A stretch of DNA of 64,000 nucleotides, from the NCBI RefSeq assembly GCF_051401765.1, contig NW_027480438.1:7192001-7256000 (forward strand), read 5' to 3'. A program made the translations under genes and the position numbers. Shown one piece after another: positions 11,701 through 25,550 of this stretch (the first letter of the stretch is position 1; each line of letters opens with the position of its first letter). The DNA is from Calliopsis andreniformis (lineage: Eukaryota > Arthropoda > Insecta > Hymenoptera > Andrenidae). The notes below the pieces were generated by a model that saw only the letters and a list, made by a program, of their open reading frames with translations, was not told the origin of the DNA and did no database searches.

Positions 11701-14700
11701 ATCTTCAATTCTCAATCCTCAATCCTCAATCCTCAATCCTCGGTCCTCAAACAACAATCCTGAATCCTCAATCCTGAATCCTCAACCTTCAGCCCTCAGT
11801 CCTCAACAATCGGTTGTCAATCCTCAATCCTCAAGAGAATATCATCAATTCACAGGTTTCAATACTCAATACTCAATCTGCAATCTCCAAATCTCTATCC
11901 ACAAACATCAATTCTCATCACTCAACCCTCAACACTCAGTCTTCAATCCTCAATCCTCAGTCCTCAATCCTCAATCCTCATTCTTCAATCCTCAATACCC
12001 AATCCTCAATCTTCAATCCTCAATCCTCAATCCTCAATTCTCAATCCTCAATCCTCAATCCTCAGACCTCAAACAGCAATAGTCAACCCTCAGTCCTCGT
12101 CCTCAATCCACAACCATCAATCCTCAATCCTCAATCTTCAATCATCAATATTCAATCTTCAGTCCTCAATTCTCAATCCTCAATTCTCAAACCTCTATCC
12201 TGAATCCTCAATCCTGAATCCTCAATCTTCAGCCCTCAGTCCTCAATTCTCAATTCTCAATACTCAATATTCAATCCTCAATCCTCAATCCTCAATCCTC
12301 AATATCCAATCCTAGATCCTCATTCTTCAATCTTCAATACCCAATCCTCAATCTTCAACCCTCAATCCTCAATCCTCAATTATCAATCCTCAGTCCTCAA
12401 TCCCCAATCTTCACTCCTCAAACCTCAATCCTCAATCCTCAATGTTCAATCCTCAATACCCTATCCTCAGTCTTCAATCCTCAATCCTCAATCCTCAATC
12501 CTCAATCCTCAATCCTCAATCCTCAATCCTCAGTCCACAAACCTCAATCCTGAATCCTCAATCCTGAATCCTCAATCTTCAGCCCTCAGTGCTCAACAAT
12601 CAGTGGTCCATCCTCAATCCTCAATAGAATAGCATGATTTCACAGTTTTCAATGCTCAATACTCAACCTGCAATCTCCAAATTTCTATCCACAAACATCA
12701 ATTCTCATCACTCAACCCTCAACACTCAGTCCCCAATCCTCAATATTCAAGCCTCAATCCTCAATCCTCAATCCACAATCCTCAACGTTCAATCCTCAAT
12801 ACTCAATCCTCCATCCTCAGTCCTCAATCCTCAATCCTCATTCTTCAATCCTCAATACCCAATCCTCAATCTTCAATCCTCAATCCTCAATCCTCAATCC
12901 TCAATCCTCAATCCTCAATCTTCAATCCTCAATCCTCAATACTCAATCCTCAATTCTCAATCCTCGATCGTCAATCTTCAATCCTCAATACTCAATCTTC
13001 AATCCTCAATCCTCAATCCTCATTCTTCAATCCTCAATACCCAAACCTCAATCTTCAACCCTCAATCCTCAATCCTCAATTCTCAATCCTCAATCCTCAG
13101 TCCTCCGTCCTCAAGCCTCAATCCTCAAACCTCAAACCTCATCCTCAATCCTCAATCCACAATCCTCAATTCTCAATCTTGAATCCTCAATTATCAATCT
13201 TCAATCCTCAATGCTCAGTCCTCAAATTTCAATTCTGAATCCTCAATCCGGAACCCTCAATCTTCAGCCCTCAGTCCTCAAGAATCAGTTGTCAATCCTC
13301 AATACTCAATAGAATATCATGAATTCACAGTTTTCAATACTCAATACTCAACCTGCAATCTTCAAATCTCTATCCTCAAACATCAATTGTCATCACTCAA
13401 CCCTCAACACTCAGTCCCCAATACTCAATATTCAAGCCTCTCTCCTCAATCCTCAATCCACAATCCTCAACCTTCAACCCTCAATACTCAATCTTCAATC
13501 CTCAATCCTCAATCCTCAACCCTCAATTCGCAATCCTCAATAGTCAATCTTCAATCCTCAATACTCAATATTCAATCCTCAATCCTCAATCCTCAATCCT
13601 CAATCCTCATTCTTCGATCCTCAATTCCCAATCCTCAATCTTCAATCCTCAATCCTCAATCCTCAATTCTCAATCCTCAATCCTCTGCCCTTAGTCAGCA
13701 AACCTCAATCCTCAACCCTCAGCCCTCATCCTCAATCCTCAATCCTCAATCCTCAATCCTCAATCTTCAATCCTCAATACTCAATCTTCAATCCTCAATC
13801 CTCAGTCCTCAAACCTCAATTCTGAATCCTCAATACTGAATCCTCAATCTTCAGCCCTCAGTCCTCAACATTCAGTTGTCAATCCTCAATCCTCAATAAA
13901 ATATCCTCAACTTACAGTTTTCAATACTCAATACTCAGTCTGAAATCTTCAAATCTCTATCCCGAAACATAAATTCTCATCACTCAACCCTCAACACTCA
14001 GTACTCAATGTTCAAACCTCAATCCTCAACCTTCAATCTTTAATCATCAATATTCAATCTTCAATCCTCAATCCTCAATCCTCAATCCTCAATCCTCAAT
14101 CCCCAATCTTCACTCCTCAAACCTCAATCCTCAATCCTCAATGTTCAATCCTCAATACCCTATCCTCAGTCTTCAATCCTCAATCCTCAATCCTCAATCC
14201 TCAATCCTCAATCCTCAATCCTCAATCCTCAGTCCACAAACCTCAATCCTGAATCCTCAATCCTCAATACTCATTCTTCAATCCTCAATACCCAATCCTC
14301 AATCTTCAATCCTCAATCCTCAATCCTCAATCCTCAATCCTCAATCCTCAATCTTCAATCCTCAATCCTCAATACTAAATCCTCAATTCTCAATCCTCGA
14401 TCGTCAATCTTCAATCCTCAATACTCAATCTTCAATCCTCAATCCTCAATCCTCAATCCTCAATCATCATTCTTCAATCCTCAATACTCAATCTTCAATC
14501 CTCAATCCTCAATCCTCAACCCTCAATCCTCAATACTCAATCCTCAATCTTCAATCCTCAATACTCAATCCTCAATCCTCAATATTCAATCCTCAATACT
14601 CAATATTCAATCCTCAATCCTCAATACTCAATCCTCAATCCTCAATCCTCAATCCTCAATCGTCAATCTTCAATCCTCAAAACTCAATCTTCAATCCTCA

Positions 14701-16700
14701 ATCCTCAATCCTCAATCTTAATCTTCAATCCTCAGTAGTCAATCTTCAATCCTCAATCCCCTATCCTCAATCGTCAATCCTCAATCTTCAATCCTCAATA
14801 CTCAATCTTGAATCCTCAATCCTCAATCCTCAATCCTCAATCCTCAATCCTCAATCCTCAATCGTCAATCTTCAATCCTCGATACTCAATCTTCAACCCT
14901 CAATCCTCAATACTCAATACTAAATCCTCATTCTTCAATCCGCAATATCCAATCCTCAATCTTCAATCCTCAATCTTCAATTCTCAATCCTCAATCCTCA
15001 ATCCTCGGACCTCAAACATCAATACTCAACCGTCAGTCCTCGTCCTCAATCCACAACCACCAATACTCAATCCTCAATCTTCAATTCTCAATCCTCAATC
15101 CTCAATCCTCAATCCTCGGTCCTCCAACCACAATCCTGAATCCTCAATCCTGAATCCTCAACCTTCAGCCCTCAGTACTCAACAATCAGTTGTCAATCCT
15201 CAATCCTCAAGAGAATATCATCAATTCACAGTTTTCAATACTCAATACTCAATCTGCAATCTTCAAATCTCTATCCACAAACATCAATTCTCATCACTCA
15301 ACCCTCAACACTCGGTCTTCAATCCTCAATCCTCAGTCCTCAATCCTCAATCCTCATTCTTCAATCCTCAATACCCAATCCTCAATCTTCAATCCTCAAT
15401 CCTCAATCCTCAATTCTCAATCCTCAATCCTCAATCCTCAATAGTCGATCTCCAATCCTCAATACTCAATATTCAATCCTCAATCCTCAATCCTCAACAC
15501 TCAATCATCATTCTTCAATCCTCAATACCCTATCCTCAATCTTCAATCCTCAATCCTCAATCCTCAATACCCAATCCTCAATCTTCAATCCTCAATCCTC
15601 AATCCTCAATTCTCAATCCTCAATCCTCAATCCTCAGACAACATACATAAATATTCAACCCTCAGTCCTCGTCCTCAATCCACAACCCTCAATCCTCAAT
15701 CCCCAATCCTCAATCCACAATCTTCAATCCTCAATCCTCAATCCTCAACCCTCAATCCTCAATCCTCAATCCTCAATCTTCAATCCTCAATACTCAATCC
15801 TCAATCCTCAATCTTCAATCCTCAATCCTCAATCCTCAATATTCAATCCTCAATACTCAATATTCAATCCTCAATCCTCAATACTCAATCCCCAATCCTC
15901 ATTCTTCAATCCTCATTCTTCAATCCTCAATACCCAATCCTCAATCCTCAATCCTCAATCCTCAATCCACAGTTCGCAATCCTCAATCCTCAATCCTCAG
16001 ACCTCAGGCATCAACACTCAACCCTCAGTCCTCGTTCTCAATCCACAACCCTCAATCCTCAATCCTCAATCTTCATTCATCAATATTCAACCTTCAATCC
16101 TCAATCCTCAATCCTCAATCCTCAATCCTCAATGTTCAATCCTCAACAGCCAATCCTCAATCTTCAATCCTCAATCCTCAATCCTCAATTCTCAATCCTC
16201 AATCCTCAACACTCAGTCCTCTCTCCTCGATCCTCAATCCTGAATCCTCAATCCTGAATCCTCAAGCTTCAGCCCTCTGTCCTCAACAATCAGTTGTCAA
16301 TCCTCAATCCTCAATAGAATATCATCAATTCACAGTTTTCAATACTCAATACTCAATCTGCAATCTTCAAATCTCTATCCACAAACATCAATTCTCATCA
16401 TTCAACCCTCAACACTCAGTCCCCAATCCTCAATATTCAATCCTCAATCCTCAATCCTCAATCCACAATCCTCACCCTTCAATCCTCAATACTCAATCTT
16501 CAATCCTCAATCCTCAATCCTGAATTCTCAATCTTCAATCTTCAATACTCAATCTTCATTCCTCAATGCTCAGTCCTCAAATTTCAATTCTGAATCCTCA
16601 ATCCGGAACCCTCAATCTTCAGCCCTCAGTCCTCAACAATCAGTTGTCAATCCTCAATCATCAACAGAATATACTCAATTCACAGTTTTCAATACTCAAT
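8730..16700 (+). repeat. 8.7-kb direct duplication, right copy
   Basis: Right partner of 1 to 7980, near-identical and in the same orientation. It starts directly after the junction segment, so the arrangement is tandem. Differences seen include AAAGATCAATAC near 11640 (left copy AAACATC) and CAGACAACATAC near 15638 (left copy CAGACCACATAC). Near 16640 to 16740 mismatches accumulate and the sequence switches to another block. Confidence 0.87.
12875..14285 (+). repeat. 3.96-kb displaced duplication, source copy
   Basis: Matches 16831 to 18241 at displacement 3956 (for example CGATCG at 12964 and 16920). It includes the CATGA core at 13312 and the decayed core at 13899. It lies inside the right 8.7-kb copy, so an equivalent segment also exists near 4150 to 5565, giving three copies in the window. 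Confidence 0.84.
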
Positions 16701-16845
16701 ACTCAATCTGCAATCTTCAAATCTGTATCCACAAACATCAATTCCCATCACTCAACCCTCAACACTCAGTCCTCAATGTTCAATCCTCAATCCTCAATTC
16801 TCAAACTTCAATCCTCAATACTGAAATTTCAATCCTCAATCCTCA
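14440..16845 (+). repeat. Block C, copy 1
   Basis: Shared with 18267 to 20312 (displacement 3467, starting near 14800) and with 22001 to about 24410 (displacement 7561, later 7568). It carries cores at 15213, 16317 and 16667, and the modules GGCATCAACACTC and AACAGCCAATCC. Its left part also matches 5718 onward through the 8.7-kb duplication. Confidence 0.82.
16617..16769 (+). repeat. 153-bp core, ATACTC subclass (exemplar)
   Basis: Here GAATATACTCAATTC replaces GAATATCATCAATTC, often with CAACAG before it. Thirteen copies, with the G at 7945, 16667, 20134, 21028, 24235, 24808, 27588, 40508, 41345, 47473, 48595, 52454 and 58752. Most are followed by a module with CTCAATGTTCAATCC; many domain-1 copies then carry ATACTGAAATTTC or ACACTGAACC. 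It is one of the few subclasses present in both domains. Confidence 0.85.
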
Positions 16846-18241
16846 ATCCTCAATCCTCAATCCTCAATCCTCAATCTTCAATCCTCAATCCTCAATACTC
16901 AATCCTCAATTCTCAATCCTCGATCGTCAATCTTCAATCCTCAATACTCAATCTTCAATCCTCAATCCTCAATCCTCATTCTTCAATCCTCAATACCCAA
17001 ACCTCAATCTTCAACCCTCAATCCTCAATCCTCAATTCTCAATCCTCAATCCTCAGTCCTCCGTCCTCAAGCCTCAATCCTCAAACCTCAAACCTCATCC
17101 TCAATCCTCAATCCACAATCCTCAATTCTCAATCTTGAATCCTCAATTATCAATCTTCAATCCTCAATGCTCAGTCCTCAAATTTCAATTCTGAATCCTC
17201 AATCCGGAACCCTCAATCTTCAGCCCTCAGTCCTCAAGAATCAGTTGTCAATCCTCAATACTCAATAGAATATCATGAATTCACAGTTTTCAATACTCAA
17301 TACTCAACCTGCAATCTTCAAATCTCTATCCTCAAACATCAATTGTCATCACTCAACCCTCAACACTCAGTCCCCAATACTCAATATTCAAGCCTCTCTC
17401 CTCAATCCTCAATCCACAATCCTCAACCTTCAACCCTCAATACTCAATCTTCAATCCTCAATCCTCAATCCTCAACCCTCAATTCGCAATCCTCAATAGT
17501 CAATCTTCAATCCTCAATACTCAATATTCAATCCTCAATCCTCAATCCTCAATCCTCAATCCTCATTCTTCGATCCTCAATTCCCAATCCTCAATCTTAT
17601 ATCCTCAATCCTCAATCCTCAATTCTCAATCCTCAATCCTCTGTCCTTAGTCAGCAAACCTCAATCCTCAACCCTCAGCCCTCATCCTCAATCCTCAATC
17701 CTCAATCCTCAATCCTCAATCTTCAATCCTCAATACTCAATCTTCAATCCTCAATCCTCAGTCCTCAAACCTCAATTCTGAATCCTCAATACTGAATCCT
17801 CAATCTTCAGCCCTCAGTCCTCAACATTCAGTTGTCAATCCTCAATCCTCAATAAAATATCCTCAACTTACAGTTTTCAATACTCAATACTCAGTCTGAA
17901 ATCTTCAAATCTCTATCCCGAAACATAAATTCTCATCACTCAACCCTCAACACTCAGTACTCAATGTTCAAACCTCAATCCTCAACCTTCAATCTTTAAT
18001 CATCAATATTCAATCTTCAATCCTCAATCCTCAATCCTCAATCCTCAATCCTCAATCCCCAATCTTCACTCCTCAAACCTCAATCCTCAATCCTCAATGT
18101 TCAATCCTCAATACCCTATCCTCAGTCTTCAATCCTCAATCCTCAATCCTCAATCCTCAATCCTCAATCCTCAATCCTCAATCCTCAGTCCACAAACCTC
18201 AATCCTGAATCCTCAATCCTCAATCCTCATTCTTCAATCCT
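16831..18241 (+). repeat. 3.96-kb displaced duplication, third copy of the segment
   Basis: Near-identical to 12875 to 14285. Visible differences are few, for example CTTATATCC near 17598 where the other copy has CTTCAATCC, and CTGTCC near 17641 where it has CTGCCC. It ends inside a run of plain 7-mers near 18241 to 18300, where the sequence jumps to a match with 14810 and beyond. The skipped part is 489 bases, equal to 69 units of 7 plus one 6-base TAATCT unit, so the register is preserved. Confidence 0.82.
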
Positions 18242-18266
18242 CAATACCCTATCCTCAATCTTCAAT

Positions 18267-20312
18267 CCTCAATCCTCAATCCTCAATCCTCAATCCTCAA
18301 TCCTCAATCCTCAATCCTCAATCCTCAATCGTCAATCTTCAATCCTCGATACTCAATCTTCAACCCTCAATCCTCAATACTCAATACTAAATCCTCATTC
18401 TTCAATCCGCAATATCCAATCCTCAATCTTCAATCCTCAATCTTCAATTCTCAATCCTCAATCCTCAATCCTCGGACCTCAAACATCAATACTCAACCGT
18501 CAGTCCTCGTCCTCAATCCACAACCACCAATACTCAATCCTCAATCTTCAATTCTCAATCCTCAATCCTCAATCCTCAATCCTCGGTCCTCCAACCACAA
18601 TCCTGAATCCTCAATCCTGAATCCTCAACCTTCAGCCCTCAGTACTCAACAATCAGTTGTCAATCCTCAATCCTCAAGAGAATATCATCAATTCACAGTT
18701 TTCAATACTCAATACTCAATCTGCAATCTTCAAATCTCTATCCACAAACATCAATTCTCATCACTCAACCCTCAACACTCGGTCTTCAATCCTCAATCCT
18801 CAGTCCTCAATCCTCAATCCTCATTCTTCAATCCTCAATACCCAATCCTCAAACTTCAATCCTCAATCCTCAATCCTCAATTCTCAATCCTCAATCCTCA
18901 ATCCTCAATAGTCGATCTCCAATCCTCAATACTCAATATTCAATCCTCAATCCTCAATCCTCAACACTCAATCATCATTCTTCAATCCTCAATACCCTAT
19001 CCTCAATCTTCAATCCTCAATCCTCAATCCTCAATACCCAATCCTCAATCTTCAATCCTCAATCCTCAATCCTCAATTCTCAATCCTCAATCCTCAATCC
19101 TCAGACCACATACATAAATATTCAACCCTCAGTCCTCGTCCTCAATCCACAACCCTCAATCCTCAATCCCCAATCCTCAATCCACAATCTTCAATCCTCA
19201 ATCCTCAATCCTCAACCCTCAATCCTCAATCCTCAATCCTCAATCTTCAATCCTCAATACTCAATCCTCAATCCTCAATCTTCAATCCTCAATCCTCAAT
19301 CCTCAATATTCAATCCTCAATACTCAATATTCAATCCTCAATCCTCAATACTCAATCCCCAATCCTCATTCTTCAATCCTCATTCTTCAATCCTCAATAC
19401 CCAATCCTCAATCCTCAATCCTCAATCCTCAATCCACAGTTCGCAATCCTCAATCCTCAATCCTCAGACCTCAGGCATCAACACTCAACCCTCAGTCCTC
19501 GTTCTCAATCCACAACCCTCAATCCTCAATCCTCAATCTTCATTCATCAATATTCAACCTTCAATCCTCAATCCTCAATCCTCAATCCTCAATCCTCAAT
19601 GTTCAATCCTCAACAGCCAATCCTCAATCTTCAATCCTCAATCCTCAATCCTCAATTCTCAATCCTCAATCCTCAACACTCAGTCCTCTCTCCTCGATCC
19701 TCAATCCTGAATCCTCAATCCTGAATCCTCAAGCTTCAGCCCTCTGTCCTCAACAATCAGTTGTCAATCCTCAATCCTCAATAGAATATCATCAATTCAC
19801 AGTTTTCAATACTCAATACTCAATCTGCAATCTTCAAATCTCTATCCACAAACATCAATTCTCATCATTCAACCCTCAACACTTAGTCCCCAATCCTCAA
19901 TATTCAATCCTCAATCCTCAATCCTCAATCCACAATCCTCACCCTTCAATCCTCAATACTCAATCTTCAATCCTCAATCCTCAATCCTGAATTCTCAATC
20001 TTCAATCTTCAATACTCAATCTTCATTCCTCAATGCTCAGTCCTCAAATTTCAATTCTGAATCCTCAATCCGGAACCCTCAATCTTCAGCCCTCAGTCCT
20101 CAACAATCAGTTGTCAATCCTCAATCATCAACAGAATATACTCAATTCACAGTTTTCAATACTCAATACTCAATCTGCAATCTTCAAATCTGTATCCACA
20201 AACATCAATTCCCATCACTCAACCCTCAACACTCAGTCCTCAATGTTCAATCCTCAATCCTCAATTCTCAAACTTCAATCCTCAATACTGAAATTTCAAT
20301 CCTCAATCCTCA
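18267..20312 (+). repeat. Block C, copy 2
   Basis: Matches 14800 to 16845 at displacement 3467. Cores at 18680, 19784 and 20134 correspond to 15213, 16317 and 16667. Small differences include AAACTTC near 18851 and CACTTAGTCC near 19881. The segment just right of it (to about 20623) is shared with copy 3 but not with copy 1, so copy 3 is probably related more directly to this copy. Confidence 0.82.
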
Positions 20313-22000
20313 ATCCTCAGTCCTCAATCCTCAATCCTCAATCTTAATCTTCAATCCTCAGTACTCAATCTTCAATCCTCAATCGTCAATCCTCAATCCT
20401 CTATCCTCAATCTTCAATCCTCAATACTCAATCTTCAATCCTCAATCCTCAATCCTCAATCCTCAATCCTCAATCTTCAATCCGCAATACCCAATCCTCA
20501 ATCTTCAATCCTCAATCCTCAATTCTCAATCCTCAATCTTCAATCCTCAATCCTCAATTCTCAATCCTCAATCCTCAATCCTCTATCCTCAATCTTCAAT
20601 CCTCAATACTCAATCTTCAATCCTCAATCCTCAATCCTCAATCCTCAATCCTCAATCCTCAATCTTAATCTTCAATCCTCAGTACTCAATCTTCAATCCT
20701 CAATCCCCAATCCTCAATCCTCAATCCTCAATCTTCAATCCTCAATACTCAATCTTGAATCCTCAATCCTCAATCCTCAATCCTCAATCCTCAATCCTCA
20801 ATCCTCAATCTTCAATCCTCAATCCTCAATACTCAATCTTCAATCCTCAATCCTCAATACTCAAAACTCAATCCTCATTCTTCAATCCGCAATACCCAAT
20901 CCTCAATCATCAATCCTCAATCCTCAATTCTCAATCCTCAATCCTCAATCCTGAATCCTCAATCCTGAATCCTCAACCTTCAGCCCTCAGTCCTCAACAA
21001 TCAGTTGTCAATACTCAATCATCAATAGAATATACTCAATTCACAGTTTTCAATACTCAATACTCAATCTGCAATCTTCAAATCTCTATCCACAAACATC
21101 AATTCCCACCATTCAACCCTCAACACTCAGTCCTCAATGTTCAATCCTCAATCCTCAATTCTCAAACTTCAATCCTCAACACTGAACCTTCAATCCTCAA
21201 TCCTCAATCCTCAGTCCTCAATCCCCAACCCTCAATCTTAATCTTCAATCCTCAGTACTCAATCTTCAATCCTCAATCCCCAATCCTCAATCCTCAATCC
21301 TCAATCTTCAATCCTCAATACTCAATCTTGAATCCTCAATCCTCAATCCTCAATCCTCAATCCTCAATCCTCAATCCTCAATCGTCAATCTTCAATCCTC
21401 AATACTCAGTCTTCAATCCTCAATCCTCAATACTCAATACTCAATCCTCATTCTTCAATCCGCAATACCCAATCCTCAATCTTCAATCCTCAATCCTCAA
21501 TTCTCAATCCTCAATCCTCAATCCTCAGACCTCAAACATCAATACTCAACCGTCAGTCCTCGTCCTCAATCCACAACCACCAATACTCAATCCTCAATCT
21601 TCAATTCTCAATCCTCAATCCTCAATCCTCAATCCTCGGTCCTCAAACCACAATCCTGAATCCTCAATCCTGAATCCTCAACCTTCAGCCCTCAGTCCTC
21701 AACAATCAGTTGTCAATCCTCAATCCTCAAGAGAATATCATCAATTCACAGTTTTCAATACTCAATACTCAACCTGCAATCTCCAAATCTCTATCCACAA
21801 ACATCAATTCTCATCACTCAACCCTCAACACTCAGTCCCCAATCCTCAATATTCAAGCCTCAATCCTCAATCCTCAATCCACAATCCTCAACGTTCAATC
21901 CACAATACTCAATCTTCAATCCTCAGTCCTCAACCCTCAATCCTCAATTCGCAATCCTCAATAGTCGATCTTCAATCCTCAATACTCAATATTCAATCCT
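20313..22000 (+). repeat. Mosaic satellite segment between block C copies 2 and 3
   Basis: No gene. It holds TAATCT-containing modules at about 20343 and 20665, then the ATACTC core at 21028 and the AAGAG core at 21733. About 20950 to 21770 matches about 24730 to 25550 at displacement 3780. The longest stop-free stretch of the window (20755 to 22299) crosses this segment and is a by-product of the 7-mer. Confidence 0.75.
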
Positions 22001-24724
22001 CAATCCTCAATCCTCAATCCTCAATCATCATTCTTCAATCCTCAATACTCAATCTTCAATCCTCAATCCTCAATCCTCAACCCTCAATCCTCAATACTCA
22101 ATCCTCAATCTTCAATCCTCAATACTCAATCCTCAATCCTCAATATTCAATCCTCAATACTCAATATTCAATCCTCAATCCTCAATACTCAATCCTCAAT
22201 CCTCAATCCTCAATCCTCAATCGTCAATCTTCAATCCTCAAAACTCAATCTTCAATCCTCAATCCTCAATCCTCAATCTTAATCTTCAATCCTCAGTAGT
22301 CAATCTTCAATCCTCAATCCCCTATCCTCAATCGTCAATCCTCAATCTTCAATCCTCAATACTCAATCTTGAATCCTCAATCCTCAATCCTCAATCCTCA
22401 ATCCTCAATCCTCAATCCTCAATCGTCAATCTTCAATCCTCGATACTCAATCTTCAACCCTCAATCCTCAATACTCAATACTAAATCCTCATTCTTCAAT
22501 CCGCAATATCCAATCCTCAATCTTCAATCCTCAATCCTCAATTCTCAATCCTCAATCCTCAATCCTCGGACCTCAAACATCAATACTCAACCGTCAGTCC
22601 TCGTCCTCAATCCACAACCACCAATACTCAATCCTCAATCTTCAATTCTCAATCCTCAATCCTCAATCCTCAATCCTCGGTCCTCCAACCACAATCCTGA
22701 ATCCTCAATCGTGAATCCTCAACCTTCAGCCCTCAGTACTCAACAATCAGTTGTCAATCCTCAATCCTCAAGAGAATATCATCAATTCACAGTTTTCAAT
22801 ACTCAATACTCAATCTGCAATCTTCAAATCTCTATCCACAAACATCAATTCTCATCACTCAACCCTCAACACTCGGTCTTCAATCCTCAATCCTCAGTCC
22901 TCAATCCTCAATCCTCATTCTTCAATCCTCAATACCCAATCCTCAATCTTCAATCCTCAATCCTCAATCCTCAATTCTCAATCCTCAATCCTCAATCCTC
23001 AATAGTCGATCTCCAATCCTCAATACTCAATATTCAATCCTCAATCCTCAATCCTCAACACTCAATCATCATTCTTCAATCCTCAATACCCTATCCTCAA
23101 TCTTCAATCCTCAATCCTCAATCCTCAATACCCAATCCTCAATCTTCAATCCTCAATCCTCAATCCTCAATTCTCAATCCTCAATCCTCAATCCTCAGAC
23201 CACATACATAAATATTCAACCCTCAGTCCTCGTCCTCAATCCACAACCCTCAATCCTCAATCCCCAATCCTCAATCCACAATCTTCAATCCTCAATCCTC
23301 AATCCTAAACCCTCAATCCTCAATCCTCAATCCTCAATCTTCAATCCTCAATACTCAATCCTCAATCCTCAATCTTCAATCCTCAATCCTCAATCCTCAA
23401 TATTCAATCCTCAATACTCAATATTCAATCCTCAATCCTCAATACTCAATCCCCAATCCTCATTCTTCAATCCTCATTCTTCAATCCTCAATACCCAATC
23501 CTCAATCCTCAATCCTCAATCCTCAATCCTCAATCCACAGTTCGCAATCCTCAATCCTCAATCCTCAGACCTCAGGCATCAACACTCAACCCTCAGTCCT
23601 CGTTCTCAATCCACAACCCTCAATCCTCAATCCTCAATCTTCATTCATCAATATTCAACCTTCAATCCTCAATCCTCAATCCTCAATCCTCAATCCTCAA
23701 TGTTCAATCCTCAACAGCCAATCCTCAATCTTCAATCCTCAATCCTCAATCCTCAATTCTCAATCCTCAATCCTCAACACTCAGTCCTCTCTCCTCGATC
23801 CTCAATCCTGAATCCTCAATCCTGAATCCTCAAGCTTCAGCCCTCTGTCCTCAACAATCAGTTGTCAATCCTCAATCCTCAATAGAATATCATCAATTCA
23901 CAGTTTTCAATACTCAATACTCAATCTGCAATCTTCAAATCTCTATCCACAAACATCAATTCTCATCATTCAACCCTCAACACTCAGTCCCCAATCCTCA
24001 ATATTCAATCCTCAATCCTCAATCCTCAATCCACAATCCTCACCCTTCAATCCTCAATACTCAACCTTCAATCCTCAATCCTCAATCCTGAATTCTCAAT
24101 CTTCAACCTTCAATACTCAATCTTCATTCCTCAATGCTCAGTCCTCAAATTTCAATTCTGAATCCTCAATCCGGAACCCTCAATCTTCAGCCCTCAGTCC
24201 TCAACAATCAGTTGTCAATCCGCAATCATCAACAGAATATACTCAATTCACAGTTTTCAATACTCAATACTCAATCTGCAATCTTCAAATCTGTATCCAC
24301 AAACATCAACTCCCATCACTCAAACCTCAACACTCAGTCCTCAATGTTCAATCCTCAATCCTCAATTCTCAAACTTCAATCCTCAATACTGAAATTTCAA
24401 TCCTCAATCCTCAATCCTCAGTCCTCAATCCTCAATCCTCAATCTTAATCTTCAATCCTCAGTACTCAATCTTCAATCCTCAATCGTCAATCCTCAATCC
24501 TCTATCCTCAATCTTCAATCCTCAATACTCAATCTTCAATCCTCAATCCTCAATCCTCAATCCTCAATCCTCAATCTTCAATCCGCAATACCCAATCCTC
24601 AATCTTCAATCCTCAATCCTCAATTCTCAATCCTCAATCTTCAATCCTCAATCCTCAATTCTCAATCCTCAATCCTCAATCCTCTATCCTCAATCTTCAA
24701 TCCTCAATACTCAATCTTCAATCC
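22001..24724 (+). repeat. Block C, copy 3 (extended)
   Basis: Matches 14440 to 16845 at 7561 (7568 after an added 7-mer near 23525) and 18275 to 20623 at 4094 and then 4101. Cores lie at 22774, 23885 and 24235. The added unit is in the plain run before CACAGTTCGC. Other differences are CGTGAATCC near 22711 and CCTAAACCC near 23307. Confidence 0.82.
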
Positions 24725-24729
24725 TCAAT

Positions 24730-25550
24730 CCTCAATCCTCAATCCTGAATCCTCAACCTTCAGCCCTCAGTCCTCAACAATCAGTTGTCAATACTCAATC
24801 ATCAATAGAATATACTCAATTCACAGTTTTCAATACTCAATACTCAATCTGCAATCTTCAAATCTCTATCCACAGACATCAATTCCCACCATTCAACCCT
24901 CAACACTCAGTCCTCAATGTTCAATCCTCAATCCTCAATTCTCAAACTTCAATCCTCAACACTGAACCTTCAATCCTCAATCCTCAATCCTCAGTCCTCA
25001 ATCCCCAACCCTCAATCTTAATCTTCAATCCTCAGTACTCAATCTTCAATCCTCAATCCCCAATCCTCAATCCTCAATCCTCAATCTTCAATCCTCAATA
25101 CTCAATCTTGAATCCTCAATCCTCAATCCTCAATCCTCAATCCTCAATCCTCAATCCTCAATCGTCAATCTTCAATCCTCAATACTCAATCTTCAATCCT
25201 CAATCCTCAATACTCAATACTCAATCCTCATTCTTCAATCCGCAATACCCAATCCTCGATCTTCAATCCTCAATCCTCAATTCTCAATCCTCAATCCTCA
25301 ATCCTCAGACCTCAAACATCAATACTCAACCGTCAGTCCTCGTCCTCAATCCACAACCACCAATACTCAATCCTCAATCTTCAATTCTCAATCCTCAATC
25401 CTCAATCCTCAATCCTCGGTCCTCAAACCACAATCCTGAATCCTCAATCCTGAATCCTCAACCTTCAGCCCGCAGTCCTCAACAATCAGTTGTCAATCCT
25501 CAATCCTCAAGAGAATATCATCAATTCACAGTTTTCAATACTCAATACTC
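24730..25550 (+). repeat. Displaced copy of 20950 to 21770
   Basis: Displacement 3780. It shares the ATACTC core (24808 versus 21028), the CTGAACC module, the TCGTCC landmark and the AAGAG core (25513 versus 21733). After about 25550 the partner switches to CTCCAAATC and a different following block, so the junction lies inside a core. Confidence 0.8.

Noticed and set aside
12961..12970. CGATCG sites as regulatory or methylation signals
   Set aside because: They recur at equivalent places in duplicates (for example 1942, 4233, 10671, 16920 and 52094) and are explained by shared descent of one variant module.
20755..22299. 514-codon open frame, the longest in the window
   Set aside because: It is a phase of the stop-free 7-mer and encodes only the periodic heptapeptide. 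Other frames of the same region are equally open where landmarks allow, and it begins at an alternative start inside a repeat.
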